A stretch of DNA of 64,000 bases from Hippophae tibetana (lineage: Eukaryota; Streptophyta; Magnoliopsida; Rosales; Elaeagnaceae). Below, piece after piece: positions 11,166 through 21,109 of the stretch. The first letter of the stretch is position 1, and each line of letters begins with the position of its first letter. Below the pieces are notes generated by a model. That model was given only the letters and a program-made list of their open reading frames with translations, was not told where the DNA came from and did not search any database. The DNA lies in the NCBI GenBank assembly GCA_037013495.1, contig CM072804.1:38666501-38730500 (forward strand), written 5' to 3'. The translations under genes and the position numbers were made by a program.

Positions 11166-11439
11166 CATTGTCTGCTGTAATTGCGATCAAACAACGTGCC
11201 CCTACTGTCATGTGGATAGTGTCACTCTTCTTGCTTCGATCAACTGTCATTACACCCTTTGAAATCTCCCGATTATTACCATGGAAGATTGTAACGTAGC
11301 CTTACTAGCTAACTATCCTACTAAGATTAAATTCTTTCTTAGGTCAGGAATATGCCTGATATCCTTCAGCTCTAAATAGACCCATTAACTTAATCTTCAC
11401 TACATCTTTGCCAATAATAGCACACAATTGATCATTACT

Positions 11440-12290
11440 AAGATATACCTTTCCAAGGTTTACAGGGACATATTTCTCGAAGAATTCTTTCTATGAAGTA
11501 GCATGGAAGTAACATTTGTCTCTACCTTCGCTTCCTAGTCCTTTGGTGCACTCTCACTGATATTTGTAGTGCTTGGTTCTTCCACAATTCCAACACTTGA
11601 CAGTCTTCGAGCTACGGGAATTATTAGGATTCCTGAATTTGGACCTGTTGTTCTTTGATTTACCTTTGTAGTTTATTCTGCCACGTCCATTCCCTATGGT
11701 TTGATTTCTTCCTCTCAACTCTGTATGCAAAACTGAAGAGGTTGATGATTCATCCTACTCTTTATGTCGGATCTCTTCACTGAGAACCAGATCACAAATA
11801 TCGTTAAATTTTAACTTATTATTTCTTGATAAGCTACTCATAACCATGACAGTAGCATTCTAGTTTTCTAGTAGATAAGACAAAAGTATCAATACTCGTA
11901 CTTCATCGATTTCCATTTCAATTGAACTCAATTGAGTTGTGATTATGTTGAGCTATTGATGCACCTTCCATCATCCGCAAAATTGAACAAAAAACTCATC
12001 AGGTGCACTTTATTTGAGGTCGATAACTTCTCATACATATTGGAGAGAGCTACCATAAGACCCACGATGGTATTTTTCTTTGCTATGTTAAAAGCAACAT
12101 TGCCCGATAGTGTCAATCGAATAACTCCGAAGGCTTATCTGTCTAGAAGATTCTAATTTTCTTCCTTCATAGTCTCTGGCTTCTTCCCTGAGATAGGTTG
12201 ATATATATTTCTTTGATACAGATAATCCTCTATCTGCATTTTTCAAAACTCAAAATTTATGCCATCGAATTTCTCGAGTTTCACCTTTCC
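11440..12290 (-). pseudogene. Tnt1-like gag, zinc knuckle and protease remnant
   Basis: Gag blocks on the minus strand include KFDGINFEF, IEDYLYQRNIYQPISGKKPE, GVIRLTLSGNVAFNIAKK, LSNMYEKLSTSNKVHLM and SFLFNFADDG. The knuckle near 11567-11605 reads CWNCGRTKHYKYQ followed by a stop, so Gly and the last spacing are altered. The protease block that should read DSGAS-FH is damaged (CYFHATS near 11490-11515), followed by KEFFEKYVPVNLGKVYLSND, typical of the Tnt1 type. Stops and frame shifts are frequent. Confidence 0.78.
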
Positions 12291-12754
12291 TTCATTTGCG
12301 GTCATTGCTCTCACTCAAATCAGATTTCCTTCAAATCATTTTTGACTATTCCTACGAACCACCGTGTATTAGAAAACCTCCGTCGACAAACTAATATCGT
12401 CGACAAAAATCACCACAAAATGAAAAATAATTCCTAGGGTACACTTGCCCCTTATTCCTATTGAATAGATCTACCCTTGCTATTCAATTAGGTGGATAGA
12501 AACCAAACCAACATGTTCAACGTATACAAATTCATGGGAACCAAGCAAATTGGGTTGGGCTTAGAATATTTTTTTGACTAATTCAAGTTATAACTCGACC
12601 AACTTGTCTAAGTTTGATCAAAAATGGGTTGAGAAAATTCCTTCATATTTGGAACCTGGCCAACCCGTTTAAATAGATACTTTTCAATGTAAAAAATTTA
12701 CCCTTGATGGGTGGAGTTGAACCCAAATAATGGAGTTTGACTAATTTTGTATAC
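12291..12754. other. leader region upstream of the Tnt1-like gag
   Basis: Probably the element's 5' untranslated part plus other repeat DNA. It holds a direct repeat cgtcgacaaa (about 12382 and 12398). No standard PBS (TGGTATCAGAGC complement) was found. Confidence 0.35.
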
Positions 12755-13160
12755 GTTTACAGACCTGTTGTAGATCTTTTTATTAAAAATGAGAAATTAT
12801 ACAAAATGTTTACAACACTTCTCAAAACCTAATTACATTTATGAATTTTTTTCTCAATTTTCTCTTGTTAAAACTTTTTTTTTCTATTAGATTATACAAA
12901 GTATCTGTCCGGATGCTCTATTTATAGATAGAAAAATCCCTTTTTACATGTTTTTCCAATTAATTATTAATTGGTTTTTATTTTTTTTAACAAAAATATG
13001 AACTATTTATTCAGTTTTTTTGGATTGTTAGCTTAACAAATAATTTTTTATCTTATTTTCATTAATTATATCATTTGATACATGTAAGTTTTACCAACAG
13101 TTATGAAACACTAAAAGTAAATAGAACATACATAGAAAACAGATAAATAGAGGTTCGATT
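12755..13160 (-). repeat. candidate 5' LTR with TATA box
   Basis: On the minus strand this holds CTATAAATAGAGC (about 12915-12930), a TATA box of the kind seen in copia LTRs, followed by a pyrimidine-poor leader. It lies upstream of a gag in the same orientation. Without a second LTR the edges are approximate. Confidence 0.4.
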
Positions 13161-13890
13161 CATTCTTAATCAAACAGTGTAAATAGATTGTCTTATCATT
13201 TTGATTACTTGATTAATCTCATTGTTTAGTATCGAAGTTTTTGCATGTCAAAAAACTTGCTTCTGGAATTGCTAAGGAAAGTCATATACACAAAAATTTC
13301 AAATGAGTACGTATCAGAAAGTAAAGAAAGATCTAGAAAACCACAAGATATTCCCCTCCATGGCCTAGGGCTCGCTTGCTGCGCTGGTGAGCCTCACTCA
13401 ACCATGACCTGCTTCATCTCCCTCTCTATTTCTCTCTCGTTTTAGAATTTCAGCTTCTCAAAATTTCTCGCGATTTTATTCATACATATTTAGATTTTAG
13501 AAACTTTCCTTGCCATCCTTTTTATAAGATTTACTCTCTGGAATCACCTTCTAGCTTTGTGCAAGTATATGTTTCTTTTTTCCAATTTTTTTTCTTCTCA
13601 ATCAGTAGTGAAAAGTATCAGATCTGATCATTTTGCTCCTGATTTCCCTGGTTGTTTCAAATGTTTGTTAACGATGTTTTTCATATTCCTAAATCTTCCT
13701 TTCATTAACAATCGGAAGTGATAGTAATGAAATAACTCGCCAAATCAGCTGGGGATTCGGAAGTGATTGAGGAACAATTTCCAAGGAACTATAATGGAGA
13801 TATTATGGTGTTTGTTACAACGAAGCTTTTGTTGTTGGTACATGAACTTCCCTTTATCTTGATTCAGGTAAGGGATATCATTGTTTAATG
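13161..13890. other. no recognisable gene
   Basis: Mixed AT-rich sequence with a CT-rich patch near 13420-13440. Open stretches (for example 13245-13445) carry no known motif. It might belong to the same locus as the following DUF4283-like remnant. Confidence 0.3.
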
Positions 13891-13929
13891 GCTATACAGA
13901 TTTAGGAGATACTGAAGGCTGCTCGGGAT

Positions 13930-14330
13930 TCAATTGAGAATCTATTTTCTCGACCACTGAGAACACAAATACCGATAACAATCAATGTTTCCATGAGGCC
14001 TGGTACCTGTTTTCACCTAGACAAGATCACTCCAATTTTGACTAAAATGAGGTATAAACATATACCAAACTTTAGTATAAGGTTTGGATTAATGGGACAT
14101 ATTGCTAGGTTCTGTGATGAGGAAACATATGTTATTAAGGATTTTAGTCATTGCTCTATTGTTGGAAATGGTTTAAAGCTGACCGTACAGACTTTTAACC
14201 GTGGAGGTGTTAAAAATGATTTTTTAGCAAAATATGTTATTGTTAAGGATGATGAGATTACAAATCTAGATATCCATACAAGGGCATAAGTTTTGTTAAG
14301 AGTACTGTTTTGAAGTTTCCTAAAGTCAGA
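13930..14330 (+). pseudogene. DUF4283/zf-CCHC_4-like remnant
   Basis: The 98-residue open stretch 13993-14289, with its upstream extension, fits the pattern of plant DUF4283 proteins: a strand-rich region (RTQIPITINVSMRPGT) followed by a (K/R)Y-x2-(L/I)P-F-C-x2-C-G-x2-GH-x4-C knuckle. Here the knuckle reads RYKHIPNFSIRFGLMGHIAR then FC, so the first two cysteines are Ser and Phe while His and the last Cys remain. Such proteins are nucleic-acid binders, often ORF1 of LINE elements or domesticated relatives. Identification rests on the motif pattern only. The downstream frame breaks before the copia LTR at 14395. Confidence 0.4.
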
Positions 14331-14394
14331 ATTTAAGGAGTGCAAGGATAGAAGGTTTGTGCTTGGAAATGATAGAGTTTTTGTTGGAATATTA

Positions 14395-14491
14395 TAGATC
14401 AAAATTACTCAACACTCAAGAACAATTTTTCAACAATTTTTAGAAACTATCAAACTTTTATTTATGATTTAGTGACTTGATTATTACATAG
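14395..14491 (-). repeat. copia 3' LTR, distal piece
   Basis: Matches the start of 23364-23726. It begins with tagatc where the other LTR has tggatc, so the terminal CA of the minus strand has mutated. It ends at the chromovirus insertion point, with the candidate target duplication catag at 14487-14491. Confidence 0.88.
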
Positions 14492-14827
14492 TGTTACGTG
14501 AAGATTCTGCTCGGGCAACCTTGCGCGCAATAACCAGCGCACATGCAGCATACGATGGGCGCAACTAAGCTCATGATAGCACAGAACGGGCGCATGAGGG
14601 GAACCACTAAGAAAACGGTTAGGCGTCAGAGTTGGTTAGCAGTTTTGGAGCCAATTCCTTAGCATTCTTTGTCCTTTTAATCATGCATATGTAAGACTAT
14701 ATATAGCCTTGATTGGAATAAAGAAGAAAGAAATTAACCCAATTATCCCCTTTTCTCTTAGCTCTCTTTTCCCTCTTTTTTGTCTCTCTCGTTCTCTTCT
14801 GTAGAATTCTGCAAAATAACCCTAACA
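14492..14827 (+). repeat. chromovirus 5' LTR
   Basis: Starts TGTTACG and ends ...CCCTAACA. It carries a TATA-like tatatatagcc near 14697, a likely polyadenylation hexamer aataaa near 14719, and a pyrimidine-rich end. It shares the phrases gattctgctcgggcaacc and gagccaattccttagc with the 3' LTR, but holds an extra segment of about 58 bp (about 14582-14640). Confidence 0.92.
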
Positions 14828-14828
14828 G

Positions 14829-14840
14829 TGGTATCAAAGC
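14829..14840 (+). promoter_or_regulatory. chromovirus primer-binding site
   Basis: TGGTATCAAAGC, one base from the initiator Met-tRNA complement TGGTATCAGAGC, placed one base after the LTR end. Confidence 0.85.
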
Positions 14841-14853
14841 TGGTGATCGGTAT

Positions 14854-15610
14854 GGATACTTGGGGTAAATCAAATGTTGAGTTCCGTAATGATGTCTTGG
14901 AAACTCTAGCACGCCATGAAATCGAATTCAACCGATTCGGAAGCACCATACAAATACTACTTACTGAGGTGCAAGCCCTGTGTGCTACTCGAAACCTACC
15001 GGAAGACAATCCTTTTGCCAGAGATGAAACTATATATTCACACCCCCACACCTCTCGATCAACTAATGAAAACCCGCTGCCCAATTTGAAATTTTCATTT
15101 CTAAGGTTTGTCAGAGAAGATCCTACTGTGTGGATTTATAAGGCTGAGCAGTACTTTGAATTTATGAACATTGCTCAAGACCAACGAGTGCAGCTAGCCT
15201 CCTTCCATCTAGAGAGCATTGTGTTGCAATGGCATCAGTGGCTCACAAAATTTCGTGGATCATTCATTTGGGAGGAGTTCACTAAGGCTGCTCAACTGAG
15301 ATTTGGACCTACTGATTATGAAGATCCTTCAGAAGCCTTATCGCGCCTTAAGCACACCGCGGGCGTGGCCACTTACCAAGAATATTTGAAAATTTGTGTC
15401 ATCGCATGGATGGATTACCAAAGGAATTTCTCAGCGTGTGTTTCATCGTTGGGCTAAGGGATGACATGCGGATTGACGTCAAAATCAAACAGCCAAAAAC
15501 ACTAGCTAATGCCATTAGGGTAGCTAGATTGAGGAAAGGAACATCTTACAAAAGAAAGCTACAACGAACCCTCGATACCCATTTCAAACAGCTCAACCTA
15601 AACAAATAGT
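14854..15610 (+). pseudogene. chromovirus gag
   Basis: The likely start is the ATG at 14852-14854 (MDTWGKSNVEF), just after the PBS. Gag blocks: a coiled N-terminus (DVLETLARHEIEFNRFGS), then FLRFVREDPTVWIYKAEQYF, QRVQLASFHLESIVLQWHQW, FTKAAQLRFGPTDYEDPSEA and LKHTAGVATYQEY, all standard for plant gypsy capsid. Near 15395-15455 the frame shifts (one frame ends at 15457, the other runs 15394-15609 with LPKEFLSVCFIVGLRDDMR). Gag would form the particle. At about 250 residues the capsid portion is near complete, but a single polypeptide cannot be made. Confidence 0.88.
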
Positions 15611-15699
15611 AAAATCTACAATTGGGTTACTAGGACTCGCACCTGTTTAGCGTGTTAATACATATCAACTAGTAACCTTCTGGAAGCTGACTGGCTCAG

Positions 15700-16172
15700 A
15701 GGCATGTGAAAGACAAGAGAAGGGATTGTGCTACTACTGTGAAGAAAAAATTGTGGTTGGCCATCACTGCACTTGACCACATCTGTTTATGATGGAAGAT
15801 TGGAACCTAGAGGATGTAGTTGAGTGTGAAAATCTCATACCAGAGGAAGACCCCAATGAAATGTTACCTGAGATCTCCTTCCATGCTATAGCAGGTATTG
15901 AACATTCTCAAACCATACGTGTTATGGAAAAACTGAAAAATAAAAGTATATTAGTACTAATAGATGGAGGTAGTACCCATAACTTCATAGATCAAGACAT
16001 AGTCTCTCACTTCAACCTGCCTATAGAAAAAAGTAAGAGATTGGGGCAATGCTGCAATCTCACTCTCAATATTCAGGGTTGTCTAGTAGTGATTGATTAC
16101 TATGTGTTGCCAGTGGCAGCTTGCCAACTAGTGTTAGGGGTTCAGTGGTTGGAGACCCTAGGACCTATCTAG
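15700..16172 (+). pseudogene. chromovirus zinc knuckle and aspartic protease
   Basis: Around 15728-15775 the sequence reads GLCYYCEEKIVVGHHC then a stop, a knuckle of the CX2CX4-GHxC chromovirus form. The protease follows: ILVLIDGGSTHNFID, where the active site usually reads D-S/T-G and here reads D-G-G. LGVQWLETLGPI closes the domain. A TAG at 16170-16172 interrupts the frame and the same frame resumes at 16173 with MDYKKLTLSF. The protease would process Gag-Pol. The altered second residue may impair but need not abolish folding. Confidence 0.85.
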
Positions 16173-17880
16173 ATGGATTACAAGAAGCTCACCTTAAGCT
16201 TCCACATAGAAGGAAGCTCCCATACTCTTCAGGGGTTGGGAAAAGCCACTATGTCTGCCCTAATCAACAAGGAATGCAATAGTCTACAGGGAATGGGGCA
16301 GCTCCTCCAAATAAGACCCACTGACAGCCATAAGGATCCTCCTCAAACATACCATCCTGAGATAAGGAAACTGTTGGATGAATTCCCTAAGATATTTGAC
16401 CCATCCACCTGCTTACCTCCTACAAGGATGCAGGATCACAGAATTCCCTTGCAACCTAGCTCGGGACCAGTGAATGTGAGACCATACCGCTACCCACATT
16501 ATCAAAAAAATGAGATAGAAAAGATGGTACAAGAACTCTTAAAAGTCCCAACTGATAAAGCCAAGTAATAGCCCTTTCTCTTCACCAGTGTTGTTGGTTA
16601 AGAAGGTTTATGAAACTTGGAGGTTTTATGTTGACTACCGAGCGCTGAACGCTATGACTATCAAAGATAAGTACCCTATACCTGTCATTGATGAACTGTT
16701 AGATGAATTTCATGGTGCCAAGGATTACTCCAAGCTGGACCTAAGATCAGGTTATCACCAGATTAGGGTTCATGAAGATGACACCCATAAAACAACATTT
16801 AGAACTCATGAAGGCCACTATGAGTTTTTGGTGATGCCATTTGGACTAACTAATGCCCCAACCACTTTCCAACGTCTCATGAATGACATATTTCGACCAT
16901 TCCTCAGGAAGTTTGTCTTAGTTTTCTTTGATGACATATTGGTGTATTCTAACTCGTGGAAGGATCATATCTCACATATGCAATTTGTCCTACAGTTGTT
17001 AACTGCTCATAACTTATTTGCTAAAGAATCTAAATGTTAGTTGGGTGTAGCACATGTGGAATACTTAGGCCCCCTTATTTCAAAACGAGGGGTTTTAATG
17101 GATTTAGCCAAAATTTGAGCTGTCATTGAATGGCCCACACCAATCTCAGCAAAAGGTGTGAGAGGTTTTTTGGGGTTAGCAGGTTACTATAGAAAGTTTA
17201 TTCAACATTTTGGATGAATGGCTACACCCCTAACTCAACTACTGGGTAAATATGGGTTCCACTGGAATGAAGTAGTTGCAAAAGCCTTCCAATAACTAAA
17301 GAGAGCCCTTACCTCTCCTTGTATCCTACGGTTTCCTGATTTCTCACAATGATTTGTGGTTGAGTGTGATGCTAGTGACATTGGACTTGGGGCAATTCTC
17401 AGCCAGGAAAATAGGCTAGTAGCTTACTTTGGTGTTGCCCTCAAATGATCACCTCTAGCATTGTCTACCTATGAGAAGGAAATGTTGGCTATGGTAAAGG
17501 CTATTCGTATATGGCATCCCTATTTGTTAGGAAGGCACTTCACAATACATATTGATAAAAGAAGCCTCAATTATTTATTGGAGCAAAGAATCAGCACACC
17601 GGCATATGCACGTTGGTTGCCTAAGCTCATAGGCTATGATTATAAGATTGAATACAAAAAGGGAATTGAGAACCAAGGGGCTGATTCTTTATCCAGAGTA
17701 ACAAGATTCCAATTCCTAGCTATCTCTCAATCCCAGTTAGAATGGTGGCCCATTTTCCAGCAAGAAGTCCAACAAGATGTTTTCTATGAAAAACTGAGAG
17801 ACAAAGGACCCTCTGCAGGGGTTTTCCAATATGCCAACAAGATGGGGTTTGCTTCAAGGGGAACAAGGTATACCTAAGCT
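16173..17880 (+). pseudogene. chromovirus reverse transcriptase and RNase H
   Basis: RT begins with HRIPLQPSSGPVNVRPYRYP. A frameshift near 16555 breaks the [16 protein letters not shown] block. The core (16588-17040) has [47 protein letters not shown] and the intact catalytic motif FFDDILVYS. From 17040 the thumb and RNase H (VRGFLGLAGYYRKFIQHF, FVVECDASDIGLGAIL, STYEKEMLAMVKAIRIW, YLLGRHFTIHID, QGADSLSRV) run with at least six in-frame stops. RNase H keeps its D, E and D-type blocks. RT/RNase H would make the cDNA. The intact FDD shows the core decayed by stops rather than by active-site loss. Confidence 0.92.
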
Positions 17881-18785
17881 CTCAATTTACCTTAATACTA
17901 AAATATTGGGACATTGCTATTCATCACCCATTGGAGGACATTTTAGGTTTCACAAAACCCTATCCAGAATTAAGTAGAATTTCTATTGGCCTCGTATGCA
18001 CCAAAAGATAAAAGAGTTCCTAAGTGAGTGTGAAGTATGCCAATGGGGTAAGGTTGATTGCATGAAGCCAGTCGGATTGTTACAACCATTGCCTATTCCT
18101 AACCAAATATGGACTGATATCTCTATGGATTTCATAGAAGGATTACCTCCTTCCAAGGGAAACATAGTCATTATGTTAGTGGTTGACAGGTTGACTATGC
18201 TCACTTTGCAACTATAAAACATCCTTTTACTACACTTATTGTAGCCAAGGTATTTGTGGCCAATGTCGTGAGGTTACATGGCATACCAACTTCTATAGTC
18301 AGTGATTGAGACAAGGTTTTTGTTAGCTCATTTTGGCAAGCATTGTTTAAGCTACAGGGTACTCAATTGAGCATGAGCTCTAGTTACCATCCACATACTG
18401 ATGGACAGACTGAGGTGATTAACTGGAATTTGGAACAGTATCTACGTTGCTTTGCTGGCGAGTAACCAAAATAATAGGTCGAGTGGATACCATAGCTTTT
18501 CGTTCCTAGTAGGGGATTATGTCTATTTGAAGCTACAACTCTATCGGTAGACCTCTATAGCTTTTCGTTCATCTATGAAGCTTGCTCAAAGTTTCTTTGG
18601 ACCCTACAAGGTTATTGAGAAAATTGGTCCAGTAGCCTACAGGCTAGCTCTGCCTCTAAACTCACAAATACACGATGTGTTCCATGTCAGCATGTTGAAG
18701 AAGCACATAGGGACCATTACCCCTATCAGTCCCCAGCTACCTCCAATCTTAGAACACTCAATGATCATGCCACAACCATAAGCTA
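17881..18785 (+). pseudogene. chromovirus integrase, internally deleted
   Basis: The zinc region reads GHFRFHKTLSRI, NFYWPRMHQKIKEF and CEVCQWGKVD. The core has PIPNQIWTDISMDFIEGLP (first Asp), VVDRL, then after a frame change VVRLHGIPTSIVSD followed by a stop (second Asp present) and SSYHPHTDGQTEVIN (Glu present). Shortly after YLRCFAGE (about 18460) the sequence jumps to the C-terminal GPY/F region (FFGPYKVIEKIGPVAYRLAL, 18590-18650). A repeated agcttttcgttc phrase (about 18497 and 18559) marks the rearranged join. The C-terminal core segment is missing, so the enzyme could not work even with stops ignored. Confidence 0.88.
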
Positions 18786-18960
18786 TCCTAGCGTGTCGAG
18801 TGATTCAAAAAGGTAGATATCGACCAAAATCTAAAATTATGGTCAAATGGGTGGGTACTCTGTCCGAGGCAGCCACTTGGGAGAATGAATGGCACTTCTC
18901 CAAGTCCTACCCTGACTTCATCCTTGCGGACAAGGATTCTGAAAGAGACGGAGAAATTTT
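18786..18960 (+). pseudogene. chromodomain at integrase C-terminus
   Basis: The blocks ILACRVIQKGRYRP, KIMVKWVGTLSEAATWEN and FSKSYPDFILADKD follow the chromodomain pattern (V..hxxxK...-hhhKWxG-xxxATWE-...FPxF). Chromodomains target chromoviruses to histone-marked chromatin. The piece is open apart from a stop just upstream (18780-18782), and the aromatic Trp pair (KW, TW) is retained. It ends at the polypurine tract. Confidence 0.85.
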
Positions 18961-19234
18961 ACATGCAGATTCTGCTCGGGCAACCTCGCGTGCAACAACC
19001 AACGCACATGTGGTACGCGGTGGGCGCAACTAAGCGCATGATAGCAGTTTTGGAGCCAATTCCTTAGCGTTCTTTTTCCTTTTAATCATGCATATGTAAG
19101 GCTATATATAGCCCTAATGATTGGAATAAAGAAGAAAGAAATTAATGCAATTTTCCCTCTTTTCTCCTAGCTTTCTTTTCCCTCTTTTTTGTCTCTCGTT
19201 CTCTTATGTAGAATTCTACAAAACAACCTTAACA
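18957..19234 (+). repeat. chromovirus 3' LTR
   Basis: 278 bp against 336 bp for the 5' LTR. It starts tttTACATGCAG where the 5' LTR has TGTTACGTGAAG, so the terminal TG has mutated. It lacks the 58-bp segment flanked by tagca in the 5' LTR. TATA-like tatatatagccc near 19101. Confidence 0.9.
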
Positions 19235-19478
19235 TAGCTATTGAGAAGTATTTATAGAAACAACTGATAAATCAAAGTTATACAATATAAACCTACCAAG
19301 CAATCTAAAACCATACACCTAGCCCCTTATCAACCCATTTCTTTTCTTCTTTCTGCCTACCAACCAGCTCAACGCCATGAGTTGTATCCTTATCAATCCA
19401 GATCATCATCATAGAAGCTTCTATAAGCTAAATTTTTTCAAAGAGCTTAGGATTGTAAATAAGTTTACAAAAACAACA
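19235..19478 (-). repeat. copia 3' LTR, proximal piece
   Basis: Continues the LTR broken at 14491. It corresponds to about 23482-23726 and ends with the minus-strand start TGTTGTTTTTGTAAAC beside the polypurine tract at 19479-19488. Confidence 0.9.
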
Positions 19479-19488
19479 CTCCCTCTTA

Positions 19489-20297
19489 AACTTATTTTAC
19501 AATGCTAAGCAAATTTCTCAATCTGATAGTCTTCTTGCTTGAGCAGTTTAGTGAAGATGTTGACAATTTGATCTTGTGATTTCACATACTCGAGTTGTAC
19601 ATCCCTTTTTGTGATGCATTTCTTGATGTAATGATTTCGAGTATCTATGTGTTTGCTTTGATAATGAAAAAAAAGGGTTTTTGGCTAAGGTAATAGTTGA
19701 CTTGTTGTCAGCACAAATTTTGGTTGGCTCTTCTTGTGTCATATTTAGCTCCTTTAACAAGTTTCTCAGTTAAATTGCTTGGCAAACACATGAGGTAACT
19801 ACTACATATTTTGCTTCACAGCTAGATAAGGTGACAATCAATTACTTTTTCGACATCCACGTATAAGCAGTACCTCCCATGAAAAGCACAAATCCGGAAG
19901 TGCTTTTTCAATCGTCTATATCTCTACTAAAATCGCTATCACTATATCCAACAAGCTTGTAATCATTAGAAATCGAATAAAACAAGCTAAGATCAATTGT
20001 ACCTTTTAAATAACGTAGGTTTCTCTTTACAACTTTGAAATGGGTGATTGTCGGTTTCTCCATATAGCGGCTAATCAATCCAACAACATATAAGATGTTA
20101 GGTGTTGTGCACGTGAGATAATGCAAACTTCCAACTAGACTTTTGAAAAATGTTGGATCCACGCTTTCACCATCTTCATGCTTGTACAGTTTGATTCCAC
20201 ATGCCACTGGTGTGTTGATCGACTTGCAATTGTTCATCTTGAACTTCTTTAGTATCTTCCTTGCAATTGTTCATCTTGAACTTCTTTAGTATCTTCC
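19489..20297 (-). pseudogene. copia RNase H and RT C-terminal region with 37-bp duplication
   Basis: Minus-strand blocks: YYLGIEVKQKEEGILISQES, KILKKFKMNNC (RT C-terminus), then VDPTFFKSLVGSLHYLTCTT, GLISRYMEKPTITHFKVVKR, YLKGTIDLSLFYS and YSDSDFSRDIDD followed by a stop, and finally TKICADNKSTITLAKNP (RNase H core). A 37-bp tandem duplication (20224-20260 and 20261-20297) repeats the end of the RT block and shifts the frame, since 37 is not a multiple of three. The RNase H Asp blocks are visible. Confidence 0.88.
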
Positions 20298-21100
20298 TTG
20301 CATAGCTTTCTTGAGAGATTAAGATGCCTTCTTCTTTTTGTTTCACTTCAATTCCAAGGTAGTATGTTATTAACTCGATATCTGTCATTTTGAATTCTTG
20401 AGTCATCACTTTCTTAAATTTTTCATACAACTTCGGATTACTTCCGATGAAGATGAGATCATCTACGTATAGATAAACGATCAGAATATGGCCATCTTTA
20501 ATCTTAAGGTAGAGTGAATGTTCATAGGGATACTTGGTGAAGTTGTTCTCTAGAAAGTACTTGTCGATGCGGTTATTCTATGCTCTTGGTGCTTGCTGCA
20601 ACCCATAAAGAGCTTTCTTCACCTTCAACACCTTATCTTTATGACCTTTTGCTTCGTAGCTTGATGGTTGTTGAATGTATACTTCTTTTTCAAGTATTCC
20701 ATTTAGAAAGGTAGATTTTACATCCATTTGATGTATCTTCCACTTATTTTGAGCTACCAAAGAAATGATTAGTCTTATAGTCTCTAATCGAGCAACAAGA
20801 GCAAATACCTCATCATAGTCAATTCCAAACTTTTGACTATATCTTTTTACTATTAGCTTTGCCTTATGCCTTTCAATCTCTCCCTTAGCATTCCTCTTTG
20901 TCTTGTACACCCATTTGACACCTATTTCCTTATGTCCTTTGGGAAGTGAGGTGAGTTCCCATGTGTTCTTCTCAATGGCCCTGATTTCTTCGTCCATTGC
21001 ATCTCTCTACTTTTCTTGTACTGCTTATTCAAAGTTTACTGGTTCACAGTTGGCAAAGAGACAGAAAAGTGTGAGATTGTCTAATCATTCGGTTACCTCA
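20298..21100 (-). pseudogene. copia reverse transcriptase core
   Basis: Open minus-strand piece 20578-20997: [79 protein letters not shown] and VKKALYGLQQAPRA, then a stop where the next codon is usually Trp. Downstream the catalytic block LYVDDLIFIGS (20456-20480) is intact. This is the best preserved RT among the minus-strand copia elements here. It would synthesise cDNA primed by the initiator tRNA. Confidence 0.92.
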
Positions 21101-21109
21101 TAAAGATCT

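Larger units (their letters stand above)
10021..13160 (-). mobile_element. Tnt1/Tork-like copia element, 3' truncated
   Basis: Minus-strand order is a candidate 5' LTR (about 12755-13160), gag (12290-11700), zinc knuckle (about 11600), protease remnant (about 11500), integrase (11165-10520) and RT up to the YxDD block at 10050. The element stops there, so the rest of RT, RNase H and the 3' LTR are missing. Wording of the conserved blocks is closest to the Tnt1 group (for example TFIDDHSRKVWVYFLKHKSE and PHREFFEKY-type protease flank). Many stops and frame changes make it non-functional. Confidence 0.85.
14492..19234 (+). mobile_element. Ty3/gypsy chromovirus, complete but decayed
   Basis: Structure on the plus strand: 5' LTR 14492-14827, PBS 14829-14840, gag, protease, RT, RNase H, integrase, chromodomain, polypurine tract (gaaagagacggagaaa, about 18941-18956) and 3' LTR 18957-19234. 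RT before INT defines Ty3/gypsy, and the C-terminal chromodomain defines a chromovirus. It lies within the 3' LTR of the copia element with catag on the left and (overlapping the LTR end) catag at 19233-19237 on the right. At about 4.7 kb it is near normal for small chromoviruses, but an internal deletion in integrase and many stops make it inactive. Confidence 0.93.

Noticed and set aside
14758..15084. 108-residue minus-strand open stretch
   Set aside because: Antisense to chromovirus LTR and gag; the plus-strand frame has clear Gag blocks.
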